Below the pieces are notes generated by a model that saw nothing but the letters and a program-made list of their open reading frames with translations, searched no databases and was not told the origin of the DNA. Source: Karstenula rhodostoma CBS 690.94 (taxonomy: Eukaryota; Ascomycota; Dothideomycetes; Pleosporales; Didymosphaeriaceae). Taken from it: DNA of 64,000 nucleotides. The position numbers and the translations under genes were made by a program. The stretch is taken from contig MU001501.1 of the NCBI GenBank assembly GCA_010093485.1, positions 1,319,052-1,383,051 of the forward strand, given 5' to 3'. Each line of letters opens with the position of its first letter. Position 1 is the first letter of the stretch. Shown piece after piece: positions 10,083-21,826 of this stretch.

Positions 10083-12984
10083 ATGTCCACCACTACCAAC
10101 CGCGCCTTGACCCCGCCATCTCTGCCGCCCGCACCCACGTCGCCCTCGCTCGCGAAACGGAAACGCACCGAGCCCGACGCAGTCATCGCCAATGGCGCGT
10201 CTCCTGCTGCGCCTGCAAAACTCGCCAACGGCGCGCCGCCTTCGTTGCAGACCGCGCTCGAGGACGTACTGTCCATTCTGAAGAGGTAGGATACACCGAC
10301 AGCACTATTCAACGGCTGCCCCTCGGTGCTTGCCTGATTCCGCCAAACAGCACGTCTCTCGGCATGCGCGCAACATCATACAACCCCATTCGCAATCGCG
10401 ATGGTAGCAGCGCTGGAGCGTCGACTGCATGCAACATGACGTCTTTTTGGCCCTGGCCCATCGCTCCTCCCGAACCGTCCAACCTGTACACTTTGAAACA
10501 AATTTGCTGACTCCAGATAGTTACGACACACAGCCTTCCATACTCGCGCATCCACTCGCGACATCAGCTGCTCGGGCCGCGTCCGGCGAGGCCGACACGA
10601 AACGCGCAAAGCTGTCTCCCCCAGCTGGCCCATCCTCGATCACCACTCTGGTGCACAGCGGCGCGTATCCTTCACTTGAGGCGTTTGCCAAGGATGTCGA
10701 AGATGCGACTACGGATATACTAGCCAGTGCCGGCGTTGATGAGCTGGCTACCGCGCCTCCTACGCTTGAGGAGACTCGTTTACAGTCAGGAGTGTTAGCT
10801 TTCCGCAAACTATCGATGAGCTTGGTAGCAAGGGAACAGCCCCGAAGAGCCCATATCGAGACCAAAAAAAAACCACAGGACGGCACACCGGATGATACCG
10901 GAGGTCAGAACGAGAAGACTTCACCTGTTAAGGTAGAGTCTTCGGAAAGCCGAACTGTCCTCACACTGTTCGGAAGTGCTCAGGGACCAAAGCAACTCTT
11001 TTCGAGCCTGCAGCAACCCCGTTCCGTCACACCTCTCGACGGAGCCTCTGGGCTGGATCTGTCGGTAAAGGTCACTCTACCACTCCGCGAATCTACCCTA
11101 CCGAACATCATCTCCACAACCGAAGTTTTCCCCCTACCAGATGATGTTGACGAGAAGCGGAAAGCGAATGCGACCATCGGCAAGGTGTTTAAAGCACCCG
11201 CCCATCTCCCGCAACTCAGCCCACCTAAGCTTGCAAAGCCTTTGAGTACCAAGGGGAACGTAGTCACCTTCGCGCCACCCGAAGTGTCCAAACCGAGTCG
11301 CAAGGGTTCGCACTCCTATGCTACCCAGAACCTGGCTACCAGCAACTGGTTAGGATATGGCGGGGCTGATGTGCCAAAAGACCCTACGTCTCCCAACGAG
11401 AAGAAAAAGAGCAGGCAAAGAGCACTCAGCATGGGCGAAGCCCAACAACCACCATCCGAGTCCACTCTCGTGGCCATCAAGCAGGCAAAAGAAGATGCAC
11501 TCTTTCGCAGCGCATACTCTAGCTTTGCACCAAGCCGAGACGACACCACGGCTGTCGTTCCGGAAGAAACTAAAAACATGGTTTGGTGGCAAAAGGTGGG
11601 CGAAAAGCGCTTCAACGAGGTGTTCCCAATTGACCCCGAGCTACTGGGCCTGGGCGAATTACCTGACACGGCGGTTGATGGCATTGTTGAGAATGAGGAA
11701 GAGGCATTTAAAGAAGCTGTGGATACATTCGAGCCCATAGAAGGAGGACTCTTCGCGGATACAGAAGCGAATACCGTACTCGACAAGGATACCGAAGAAG
11801 TGCTCCACGAGATATCCGAGCTCCTCGAGACGTTGGCATCCCACCAAAGGATACGCAACTCGTCGCTGGCCACTAATCCGCGCACACCGGTGATACAAAA
11901 TTCATCACTGGCATCACTGGCAGGGAGCCCGTCGACCCCGTCGTCCGACGAGATTGATGTCTACCAAATGCTCAAGTCGCAGCTCACGCTGATGGTTTCG
12001 CAGCTACCACCATATGCAGTGGCGAAACTCAACGGTGATCAACTAGATGAGCTCAACATCAGCCGAACTCTGGTCGTCGAGAATAGAGCTGCCCGAGGAG
12101 TCCTTGAAGATGATCAATCGTCTCGGCTTGCAAAGGCGCCGGTCGCAGCGCCAGCAGCAACCCCAACGTTGAACCGTATGGTTTCAAGTGGCTCCGGTAC
12201 TCATTCGCACTACCCTCCGGGAAGCAGCCAATACGGCCGCTCAACACCTTCGATTCATGCCGGTGCTCGCCCTGTGCAATCCGGCCCCAATTACTTTCCC
12301 CAGCAACCGGCCGTCGCGCGATCCCCGTCTATTCAATACCAGCGTTCTACTTCCGGCTCGCAGGTATACCAAACCCCTGCGTCATCCTATGCCACCCCTA
12401 GACCAAGCTTTTCTACTAGTCAAGCTTACGGTCAACAGACGCCGAGGAATTCTTATACGCAGAACCCCGCGGGTCAGTACTATTCGCAACGTTCATCTCA
12501 GCCTAGCAGTTACGCGGGTGCTCAATCTCAATATTTCGGATCTACTCCGCAGACCCAGCCGCAGACCCGGTATCCGCAACCGACGCAGAACGGCTACTTC
12601 CAACGGTCTCAAAACGTGGCGCCGATGTACGGAGCAACACCGAATAACCAGACCCGTACAGCTTCCCCGCTCAAGGCTGCTCCACCGGCTGGCCAACCGG
12701 CTTATGGAGCTCGACCAAGTTATGGGCCTGGCGGTCAGATGCGTAGTACCTACTACCCTCCTTCGCAGTATGGGACCGCACAACCTCACACCCCAGTCGC
12801 GCCATCAACAACTGGTTTCAGCACCAACCCTCAGCAGGCGATGCTGGAGAGGCAACAAGCATCGCAAGCGCAAGCACGACTCGCAGCGCAGAACAGCTTC
12901 AATAGGCAAGGCTCAGGAACTCCCCAGCCTCCACAAAATGGACAGTATGGTGGACCGCCAAATGGCACGCCAATGGCGACTTGA
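10083..12984 (+). CDS. Unrecognised nuclear-type protein with Pro/Gln/Ser-rich C-terminus
   Basis: Two exons (10083-10285 and 10521-12984) are separated by a 235-bp GT-AG intron, giving about 888 residues. The N-terminus is Pro-rich with a basic LAKRKRTEP patch that could be a nuclear localisation signal. It is followed by a helical segment (TALEDVLSILKRSYDTQPSI). A more conserved-looking core includes NMVWWQKVGEKRFNEVFP and an acidic region around residues 530-590. The last 270 residues are low-complexity Gln/Tyr/Ser/Pro, as in transcription or chromatin-complex subunits. Such layouts occur in fungal remodeller subunits, but I see no diagnostic domain and assign no function. The intron is longer than most here. 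Confidence 0.75.
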
Positions 12985-13548
12985 GGTTGTTGTTTGTACG
13001 GAAGAGGCGTGTTGGCGTTTGGGCGGCATAATTTGGATATTGATAGAGCATATCCATGGCGTTCTCTATCGTCTTACATGGGAATGGCAGGAACAGGGTC
13101 GAAGCCGAGGAGCACAACCCGTTTGTATGGAGCCTTTCTGGATTCTTTGTTCGTTCAAAAGTAGGGGGATGTTTCAGGAGGAGAGTATTGTACCAATACG
13201 GACACATGGCAGCAAAGGGGCATCGTGCAAGGTAGCTAACCCATGATGCGTGTAATCCCAGAATGTACTGTATTTCTGAGAGTGTGTCACCCCTGAGGCC
13301 TTTCGCCAGTCGTCAAACATGATAGTTCTTCCTAGATCAATTGGAGCTTCCATGATTTTCTGAACTCTCGACGTGATACGAAATGGGAGAGGCCTGCCCG
13401 CTAAGAAAGCCCCGCCCTTGTCCGTGTACGTCATTCGCTGCAGGGTCCCGCAGACGCGTCGACTGCGTGCCGGCGACCGATACCAAGACACAGCAGCAGT
13501 CAGCGTCGACCGCAGCCTATTCTCCGCGCAAAGACATGAGACGTCGCC
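12985..13548. other. Intergenic, nothing recognised
   Basis: This holds the 3' flank of the Pro/Gln-rich gene and the promoter of the Lgl/Sro7 gene. Only short overlapping frames without features are present. Confidence 0.4.
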
Positions 13549-16500
13549 ATGTCGCACCTTTTGCGTGGAAAGCAAGCTGGCGTCCACAGCGACCTATCTA
13601 CCGGCCTGGGAGCTGATCTTTTTGCATTGGACCATGTACGTTGGCAGTCGCATTATAACGCCGCGACCCGGCTGCGTTGGCGGAGCTTCAGAGCCGCAGG
13701 CTAACGGCGCGCGTAGATCAAGAATTTTGGAATCAACAGTCAAATCTCGCAGATCGCATACGACCCCGTACAGAAGCTCCTCGCCGTCGGCACCAACGAA
13801 AGCAAGTTTGGGCTCGGGCAAATCTACGTCTTTGGGCAGAAGCGTGTCGAGGTCGTCTTCCCTCTTGCGCATCGTGGGTCTGTCAAGATTTTACAATTCT
13901 GTGCTGAGAAGCTTCTCTGCGTGGACTCGAGAAATGACCTGTCGGTCTTCTCTCTGGTAAGCAAGACGCTTCTGAACGCCCACTCTCCGCCCGCGAAGAT
14001 CACCGCGCTGCACAGCGACCCGGCGCTTGACTACGCCCTGCTAGGGACGCAAAACGGAGATGTGCTTGCCTACGACCTAGATAGAGAGCACCTTACCCAG
14101 TTCAGGATACCGAATCTGTGGCGAGAGCAGTTCCCGCAGTCGAGACTGACTTCGGTTGTGACACTCGCGCTGCACCCGCGCGACATTGGCACCCTACTCA
14201 TTGGCTACGACGCCGGCGCCGTCATATACTCGTTCAAGCAGAACAAGGCTACCAAGTACTTCAACTATGTGCTGCCCAAAGGTGCGCCTGGGGGAGATTC
14301 GGACCCGGCATCTATATTCACAGAGAGAAGTCCGCCCTTGACGCAGGCAGTCTGGCATCCCACGGGAACCTTCGTATTGACTGGCCACGAGGATAGCAGT
14401 CTCGTGTTTTGGGACCCAAAAGACGGTAGAGTCATTCAGGCCAGAACCTTGACCGACACATGTGTCGACAAGCCCGGCCCCGGTACCTTCAGTCCTGGCG
14501 CGGGTCCGGGTACCTTTGCACTTAAGAGCCCCATTTTCAAAATTGCTTGGTGTGCGAATGAGGATCCGGACGACACTGGTGTTCTTGTTGCCGGGGGTCA
14601 GCCATCCAATATTGATGCTAAGAGCCTGACGTTCTTCGAGCTGGGACGCACACCGATATACAACACCTCGTCATGGCAAATTCTCTCGGATCACTTCGAG
14701 AATCCAAAACGACAGAGGATACTGCCTTGTCCGCCGGGTACTGAGGTGGTTGATCTGTGTCTGATACCTCGTGAGAGCCCTCATTTCGCCGGCTGCCAGG
14801 ACCCGATTGCTGCTGTCGCTTTGCTGGCCTCTGGAGAGCTCATAACACTCTCCTTCCCAAGCGGAATCCCTATAACGCCTACAAACCAATTACACCTGTC
14901 TCTTACACTCGTACATCCATTCGTAACCCACGCGAACTTGGCTCCTGTTGAACGTATAAGATGGCTTGGAACGAAGGAGAAACGACAACATGGGCCGAAG
15001 TTCATCACTGGCGGTCACGAAGCGAGTTACCCTCTCAAGCGATTTGAACATCGAAACATCGTGCAGACCTCACACGCAGACGGTACCATCAGGTTGTGGG
15101 ATGCTGGTCATGCGGACGAACTCGAGAACGACGCGCTGCTCCAGCTAGACATCGCGCGTGCTTTAGGTCGATTGGATCGCGTTGAAGTCACGAAAATTTC
15201 CTACGCCGGTGCGGCCTCCGAGTTGTCAGTCGGACTGCGATCTGGTGAGGTGGTGGTCTTTCGCTGGGGAATCAACAAGCAGTTTGGCCAAGAACTACCC
15301 CCGGGCGAGAATTTGCCAGGTGCCCTGACCGATGTTCGGGATCGGACCGAAGCGCTCTTGAAGGAAGGGATGCTGCCTTTGACACTCCTAGCTGAAGGGA
15401 ACGGGCCAGTGTCTGCTCTCAAACACTCAGATGTTGGCTTCGTGGCCGCTGGGTTCGAAGGTGGCAGTCTTGCCATCATCGATCTGAGAGGCCCGGCACT
15501 GATCTATCACGCGAACGTATCCGATTTCATAAAGGCCGACAAACGAGGCAGTTTTCGGAGAAGCTCTTCCCAAAACACGACGAAGCCTGAGTGGCCAACA
15601 AGCATTGAGTTTAGCGTCATGACGCTGGAACAGGATGACTATTCAAGCATTCTATGTCACGTCGGTACCAACTTGGGCCACATAGCGACCTTCAAGCTGC
15701 TTCCCGAAGCGAGCGGGCGCTATACTGTCAGTTTCGCAGGCGTCTGCTCCTTGGATGACAAAGTCATCAACATCTGTCCCATGCACGCAGATACAGGACG
15801 GCCTGCATACGCATCGCAAGCTGCTGTCTCTGGGTTGCGGAACGGTGGAAAGGTCAACGGCGTTTTGGTTGCTGTCACCACGAACGGAGCTAGGATATTC
15901 CAGCCAGCGACCCACAAAGGCGCGAGCAAGACATGGAATGAGTTCCTGTGCGACTCAGCAGCCATTGTTCAGTACGGGGAACTGGGCTATGCCCTTCTCG
16001 GTCTGTACGGTGATGGTTTCGCGAGAGGCTACTCAATACCTGCTTTGAAAGAGATTGGGGCCGTGAAGGTGTCGGATGTTCTGGACCCACGGCGCTTCTC
16101 TGAGGCCGTGATTACGAGCACGGGAGATGTACTGGGCTGGATTGGACCGGCTGAGTTGGCCCTGATCAACATCTTTGGCACAAATCTGAAACTGTAAGTC
16201 ATCCTCATTCAGTTCGCAAAGCCTCGTGAACTGACGCGCTACAGTGACCAAGTGAGAGATACACTCATCAACCCAGAGCTCCTCATTCCACCACGCCCAA
16301 CAATCTCAAACATGCAGTGGATCTCCGGCACCCAGCACGTTACCATGGAAGACATGGACCTGCTCATCGGCGGCCCTGATCGCCCGCCCTCGAAACGCAT
16401 GTTGGCACAGGCCCGGGCAGACGAGGAACAGCGCCGTAGAGATGCGCGCCGTCCCGGTCAGCCCAGTGCTGCTTATGCTGCTGCTGCACCTCCGCCTGGA

Positions 16501-16689
16501 AACGAAGGCTGGGGCGCGTGGGCATCCAGAACGTTGAATGAGAGGACCGAGAAGTTGAATATTGTGGGTGACAGTATGGACAATCTGAGCAACAACAGCA
16601 AGGGCTGGGCAGATGATGTGAACAAATACGTAGCAAAGCAGAAGAGAGGTTTGGTCTTGGGGGCTGTGAAGGGCAAGTTTGGGTTCTAG
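13549..16689 (+). CDS. SRO7: Lgl/tomosyn/Sro7-family exocytosis regulator with R-SNARE-like tail
   Basis: Three exons (13549-13635, 13717-16193, 16245-16689; introns 81 and 51 bp) give 1002 residues. The family binds the plasma-membrane t-SNARE Sec9/SNAP25 and Rab GTPases to control vesicle fusion and polarity. The N-terminus (MSHLLRGKQAGVHSDLS then GINSQISQIAYDPVQKLLAVGT) is typical. WD40-type blades follow, for example VWHPTGTFVLTGHEDSSLVFWDP. The third exon ends with LNERTEKLNIVGDSMDNL, which aligns with the synaptobrevin R-SNARE motif and keeps an Arg at the zero-layer position, as in tomosyn. There is no membrane anchor after it. The tail lies downstream of a stop in unspliced reading, so the last intron matters for annotation. 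Confidence 0.9.
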
Positions 16690-17043
16690 GGGAGGCTACT
16701 TGTGGGCTTGAGGGATCAGTGTGTGCGTCAAAAGGCGTTGTCGGCAGATATCCACAAGCCAATCATATTATATTTGAAAGGAGAAGTCAGTGGTTTGGGT
16801 TGCGAATAGTCATGTTCGAATGAGTTGGAGAAGTTAAGCAGTTTGGCTGGCACCACCAGCCTGGGTAGACTCAGTGTGTATTACTTTGGTCGAACAAGTA
16901 GTTTAGATCCATGAATTCAGTCAGGATATACTGCAAAACATTCTCCAACGGCTGGCATTGGCGCTACTATGGCTTATCGATAACTCAAAAAATTATAAGG
17001 CGGGGGCGGGGTTACTTCTTCAACAACACACAATTTACCCGCC
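16690..17043. other. Intergenic, nothing recognised
   Basis: This is a short AT-richer gap between two genes on the same strand. It should hold the Lgl/Sro7 3' UTR and the Tsr4 promoter. Confidence 0.4.
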
Positions 17044-18396
17044 ATGCCTCCCTACGACAGTGAATCCTCAGATGAGGAAGAAGAATACACCGAAACAAAT
17101 ACCCTCCTAGGATATGCGGCCCAAGGCGCATCTGGAGACGCGGTATCCCACCTAGGCGGTTTCCCGGTATGCTCCTCCATCCATCCTCTTGTGGGTGCCA
17201 CAAATTAACACAACTTCCAGGCATGGATAGACGACAAAACGGCCCCATCGGGTGCATTGGCGAAATGCAAAGTATGCAACGGGCTTCTCACCCTTCTGCT
17301 CGAACTCAACGGCGACCTTCCCGAACATTTCCCCGGACACGAAAGACGACTGTACATATGGAGCTGTCGTAGGAAGGCCTGCAGACGAAAGGACGGGAGC
17401 GTGAGAGGGATAAGGGGAGTGCGGGTCTCGAAAGGGTCCAGCAAGGTCGTAGAGAAGAAGGCGCAGAAGCCGGAAGTCGAGCAAGAGGAGAAGCCACAGC
17501 CGCAGCTTGGAGAATCGCTGTTTGGAGTAAACAATGGCGGCAGCGCAGGAGGAGCAGCAAACCCCTTCGCGAACCCATTCTCGTCGGGCTCAAACGGGAG
17601 GGCGTCAGCCAACCCATTTGCTTCGGGCGGCGCCGGCGCCAATCCTTTTGGAAGCGCACAGCCGCCAGCGAAGCCCGCGCAAGAGGAGACCAAGAAGGAG
17701 GCCTCGACGACGCTACCAGAAACGTTTGCATCGAAATTGCGCGTCTCATCACCACCTCTTTCGACACAGCCCGCGCGACCGCACGAACCCTGGCCCGCAG
17801 AATCAGACTTCCCTCCCGCATACCCGCACTACTACCTCGATGCCGAGTACGAGACGCTCGATGCACCCTCTACGCCCCAGATACCCGCGAACGCACGCAT
17901 GGAAATAGACACCGAGGGCAGCGGCAGCGGAGGCGGAAAGGAAGACAAGGAGATCTTTGAGAGTTCGCTCGACAAGGCCTTCCAGAAGTTCGCAGATCGC
18001 GTTGGCGAGAACCCCGAGCAGGTCCTCCGGTACGAGTTCCAGGGCAAACCCTTGCTCTACAGCGACGCCGATGCTGTAGGCAAGCTGCTAGCCGCACACT
18101 CGGAACACGGCTCGTCTTCGAATGCAAAGGTCACCACCGTGGGCTCGAGAGGAGGCTCGGGCATGCCGAGGTGTCAGAATTGCGGCGCAGACCGCGTTTT
18201 TGAGGTGCAGCTCACGCCGCATACTATCACTGAGCTTGAGACTGATGACATGAGCATTGATGGGATGGAATGGGGCACCATCATTTTCGGGACTTGCAGC
18301 AAGGACTGCAAGCCGAGCGATGTGCCTGAAGGTGAGGTGGGATACGTGGAGGACTGGGTTGGTGTGCAGTGGGAGGAGGTTGCTAAGAACAACTGA
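17044..18396 (+). CDS. TSR4: PDCD2/Tsr4-family ribosome biogenesis chaperone
   Basis: Two exons (17044-17166 and 17221-18396, 54-bp intron) give 432 residues. Tsr4/PDCD2 proteins are dedicated chaperones of ribosomal protein uS5 (Rps2) and are needed for 40S assembly. The N-terminus is acidic (SESSDEEEEYTE), then LLGYAAQG and the split zinc region with CKVCNGLLTLLLELN and WSCRRKACRRKDGS. A Gly/Asn-Pro-Phe low-complexity linker follows. The C-terminal PDCD2_C domain reads RCQNCGADRVFEVQLTPHTI, GTIIFGTCSKDC and YVEDWVGVQWEE. Repeated NPF tripeptides in the linker (about residues 158-195) could be incidental. Confidence 0.9.
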
Positions 18397-18818
18397 GAGC
18401 AGAACCATGTGCGTACTCTGCAGCACTTTTCAAAGATACCCGGTCGATAGTCTGAGTTCACTCCCGCTTTTGATTCATTGGTTTAGTCGCCTACCTTGAA
18501 GTTCATGTACGGTTGCAGCTTCTATCCTGAGATACGAACGACAGAAGACCGAATATATTGCGTATAGTCAAACCTCGTTTTATTCAAGCAAGTAAGCTAT
18601 CTGGAAGTTCGTGGGGGCGCTGTCTTATCCCCGGCGCTCGAACCCCACCTCATGTATCTCGCACACCATTCGCGTGACATTTGACGACAAGCCGCTTTGT
18701 CACTTCCACGCGGAACCTGGACCTTCGCTCTCCCGATAACGCACATTTTCAGAATGTAGATAACCAGCTCATTTCTCCCTCAAGGAGATAATCAACAAAA
18801 GAAAAACTACATGAAAAA
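18397..18818. other. Intergenic, nothing recognised
   Basis: A GGTTCGAG-like string on the minus strand near 18645 resembles a tRNA B box, but no cloverleaf forms around it. Otherwise this is the promoter of the monooxygenase gene. Confidence 0.4.
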
Positions 18819-20304
18819 ATGACAGTCGACATCACCGCACCAACTCCCCTAAGAATCGCCATCGTAGGAGGCGGCCCAGGTGGCTTGGGCACAGCGATTG
18901 CGCTGCAGAAGATACCCAATGCCGAGGTCACCATCTACGAGCAGGCGACCGTGCTGCGCGAGGTCGGTGCGGGGATCAGCATCGGGGCGAATTCGTGGAA
19001 GGTGTTGGAGCTGTTGGGGGTAGCGGATAGGGTGGACACGGGACATGAGACGTGGACGGTTCTGAACCTGTACGTTTGCTTCAGCCCCTGTATCCCCGAT
19101 ACTTCCAGTTATATCTTGAGATGACTTACAAGCTGGATGGGTTTGTAGGAACGGGAGGTCAGGCGAAGAAGTGCACCGTAGAGAAAAGCCACAGAGTACA
19201 ACTGGGCGCCCACCAGTGCGCACGCAGAGGACGAAACTGCAGTCTGCGCTGCTCTCGGCCGTCAAACCAGGCACGATCAAGCTGTCTAAGAAACTCATCA
19301 AGATGGAAGACCATGGAGCCAGCGGTATATCGCTTACCTTCAAAGACGGCACATCTACCACCGCCGATCTCGTCGTCGGCGCAGACGGGATACGCTCTGT
19401 ACGCCTCCCCAGATGATTGCAGACACACGACTAACACACTCCCAAGCTCGTCCGCGACACCGCCTTCCCCTCGTACCCCGACACCCTCAAGTTCACCGGC
19501 ACAACCATCTGGCGCACTCTCCTCCCCTGGTCCGCAGTCTCGGACCTCGATCCCCGCTTCGGCACCACGGCATGGTGGCACACGCCCACGACGCACGTGT
19601 ATTTCTCCCCCGTGGGCGAGGGCCTCTGGGAGATTGCCGCCCGAGCATGGCACGACCCCGCGGTGCACAGCGCGAGCAAGGTGAGCTGGGGCGTGCCCGT
19701 TGCAAACGAGCACGTGGAATCGCACTTCACCGTGAGCAGTACCCTTCTCCACCACCTACCCCTGAACCTGACAGCGTGCTAGGAATACCTCCCGCAGATT
19801 CGCTCAGCGCTGGCCCGCGTGCCCCCGGGCGGCTGGCGCGAATTCGCCGCCTTCGCCGGCCCCGAAATGCCCACGCTGACTGCGTGGTCCAACCGCGTTG
19901 TCCTCGTCGGCGACTCCTCGCACGCGCTGTCCGGCGCGTTTGGCTCCGGCGCGGGCTTCGCCATGGAGGATGGCTGGGTGCTCGCGCAGGCGTTGGCGTA
20001 TTATGCCAACGACGTTAGTAGAGCGTTGGCGCTGTTCAACGAGATTCGGCTGCCGTATTATGCGAAGATGTATCAGTACTTGGGCTCTGAGGCGACGCGG
20101 AGGGCGAAGAAGTTGGAGGATATAGGGAACCCGTCGTTTGATGAGAGGGTGAGGGGGAAGGTGGTGAGTGATGGAGGGGGGAAGTTGGATTGGATTTATC
20201 AGAATGATATTGAGGCTGTGTGGAGGGGTGCGGTGGGGGGTAGGAGGGCGGACACGGGGGAATATGGGAGTGGGAATACGAGCACTCAGTTGGCATCGTT
20301 GTAG
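18819..20304 (+). CDS. FAD-dependent aromatic-ring monooxygenase (salicylate-hydroxylase type)
   Basis: There are four exons: 18819-19069, 19149-19398, 19447-19731 and 19783-20304. The introns are 48-79 bp, giving 435 residues. The protein has the three flavoprotein hydroxylase signatures. The FAD-binding GxGxxG is in IAIVGGGPGGLGTAIAL (about residues 12-28). The DG motif is in VVGADGIRS (about 160-168). The GD motif is in VVLVGDSSHALSGAFGSGAG (about 305-324). The family uses NAD(P)H and oxygen to hydroxylate aromatic or similar compounds; the substrate is unknown. There is no targeting signal. It is convergent with the broken TatD gene, about 100 bp away. No biosynthetic cluster partner is visible. 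Confidence 0.88.
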
Positions 20305-20405
20305 TGGGCGCTTTGCAGAGTCCAGGGGGTGTCTTACAGTAAGCGTGTGGTACGATGGGGAGGAAGACATATCTGTCGGCATTGCGCTACCTCCAGACAT
20401 GCCAT

Positions 20406-21468
20406 TCAAGCCCCCAGACGAAACATGGCTGTGCTATTTTCCCAGGCAGCCCGAGCGACCTCCTCCACACTCAGTCCCTTCACACCCGCCACCACAAACG
20501 CCACCTGACTCATAGCACAGCTCTCATTCCTCTCCTTAACCATCGCCCCCACCACAAACCTATCCCTCTTCTTCCCCGCCGCCAGCACCGGCGCATCAAC
20601 CAAATACCTCCTCGCGACCTCCGAACCCGCCCGAACCACCCCCACGGCGCATCCGTCTCAAGCTGCAGTCTCCCCAGCGGCACCTCCCCCACCATCTCCC
20701 CCACGCCCTCCCGAAACGCAAACCCACTCACACTAACATCAAACCCCATCTCCACCAGCCTCCCCATCTGCGCCGCGCTCCCCACAAAAGAATGCACCAA
20801 CCCCCTCCGCAGAAGCCGCGCAACATACGCCTCCAGCACGCCCACAAAGTCCTCGAACGCTGCCCGACAGTGCAGGAAAAGCGGGACGTCGTACGCCGCA
20901 CCCACCAACAGCTCGAGCTGCGCGCGGAACGTTCGCATCTGCACGTCCTCACCCGCCCACGCGAGATGGTCGTAGTCGAGTCCCAGCTCCCCAAACGCAG
21001 AGACCAGCGTCGCGCTCTCGGCCTGCAGCGCGGCGATGGTTTTCGCCATGGACGCGAAATACGCACGACCGTCGCTGCCGTCGGCGTACGGTTCGGCGGC
21101 GTGCTACGGGTGCACGCCCACGGTGATGCTGCATTGCTGTGGTCTCGAGCGGGCGATGGCGGCATTCAAGTGGGCGTCTGAGGGCGACATACCTGTGAGC
21201 ATTACTTTTTTTTTTTTTTTTTTTTTTACATTGGCTGCTGAGGCGCGGTCTAGGACGGCGGGGAAGTCTGGGGGGTGGTATTTATGGTTGCGGTAGATGC
21301 TTGCGAATTCTGTGGCGGTGGCTGTCACGGCGACCTGGGGGGTTGTTAGCGTTTTATGCTGGAGGTGGTTTCAGGAGTTGGTGCGGGGCTTATGTCCGCG
21401 TACTGGAGTTCTGTCTTTGGCTTTGGAGGCGCGTTTGTAGGTAGCTTTTGTAAGAGGCTATCGGACAT
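20406..21468 (-). pseudogene. TatD-family metal-dependent hydrolase, broken by a stop and a frameshift
   Basis: Family hallmarks are clear: FGELGLDYDHLAWAGEDVQM, PLFLHCRAAFEDF, GLVHSFVGSAAQMGRL and LQLETDAPWG. In intact enzymes these carry the metal-binding His, Glu and Asp of a TIM-barrel nuclease or hydrolase. The frame is interrupted three ways. A TAG at 21104-21106 replaces the residue between the Pro and His of HPxHAAEPY (Tyr in relatives). A one-base shift lies in the run of five C (plus strand) at 20639-20643, after DAPWG; the C-terminus (VVRAGSEVARRYLVDAP... to WENSTAMFRLGA) continues in another frame. Third, the first exon (MSDSLLQKLP... to QYADI) lacks a recognisable GT donor. A 22-base A tract inside the coding part adds a run of Lys. 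Assembly errors are possible for the homopolymer lesion. Confidence 0.8.
21204..21229. repeat. 22-base homopolymer (T on plus strand) inside the TatD frame
   Basis: This is an uninterrupted run of 22 T within about 21206-21227. It is read on the minus strand as Val followed by seven Lys codons between SAANV and VMLTG. The run is in frame, so it lengthens rather than breaks the protein. Confidence 0.8.
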
Positions 21469-21826
21469 GGTACAGGACTTGTTTGGTGATGGAGGGTTGT
21501 TGTGCTGAGCTGATAGTATAGCTCTGGTTCGGCAACTGCTTCGCTTGTCAGGTCGGGCCGCTTCAAGAGCATGTCATGCATGAGGGACGACACCAGCGAT
21601 GCAGAATCAGATTAGACTTCTAGACACGTATGATAGCCCGAGTCACCCCAGGGTCAACTTTGCATGGGCCTCGTCTATCATTCGGTCTTGGTGTTGACAC
21701 GCGAGTATCTGGAACACGATGATTTTCTGATCGTTGACACGAACCACGAAGTGGTGTCCTACAAAGCAATAGACAAAAATATGTATCTGGAACACTTCAC
21801 CCTTTCTATTTTTGACGTTATCGGGT
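21469..21826. other. Intergenic with one copy of the dispersed small repeat
   Basis: This is the gap between the TatD start and the asparagine synthetase stop. It contains copy 2 of the MITE-like element at about 21603-21712. No gene was seen. Confidence 0.45.
21603..21712 (+). repeat. Dispersed MITE-like element, copy 2 (diverged)
   Basis: GATAGCCCGAGTCACCCCAG aligns with GTAGCCTGAGTTACTCTAGG of the 38.4-kb copy. The right end CGGTCTTGGTGTTGACACGCG matches that copy's CGGTCTTCATGTTCCCGTG loosely. The left inverted repeat is missing or too diverged. Confidence 0.45.

Noticed and set aside
9719..10510. A 263-codon plus-strand frame upstream of the 888-aa gene
   Set aside because: It overlaps exon 1 and the intron of the 888-aa gene in another frame. 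Its Arg/His/Pro-rich composition looks random, and it has no supported start.
18630..18660. tRNA gene on the minus strand
   Set aside because: A GGTTCGAG string resembles the B box, but the TPsiC stem does not pair and no acceptor stem or anticodon arm fits.
19159..19755. A 198-codon minus-strand frame
   Set aside because: It overlaps exons 2 and 3 of the FAD monooxygenase, whose motifs and splice phases are unambiguous; it is an antisense shadow of GC-rich codons.
21206..21227. Poly-A tract as the start of an intron (GTAAAA donor) in the TatD gene
   Set aside because: The family sequence continues in frame on both sides (SAANV..VMLTG), and no acceptor keeps the frame, so it is read as coding.
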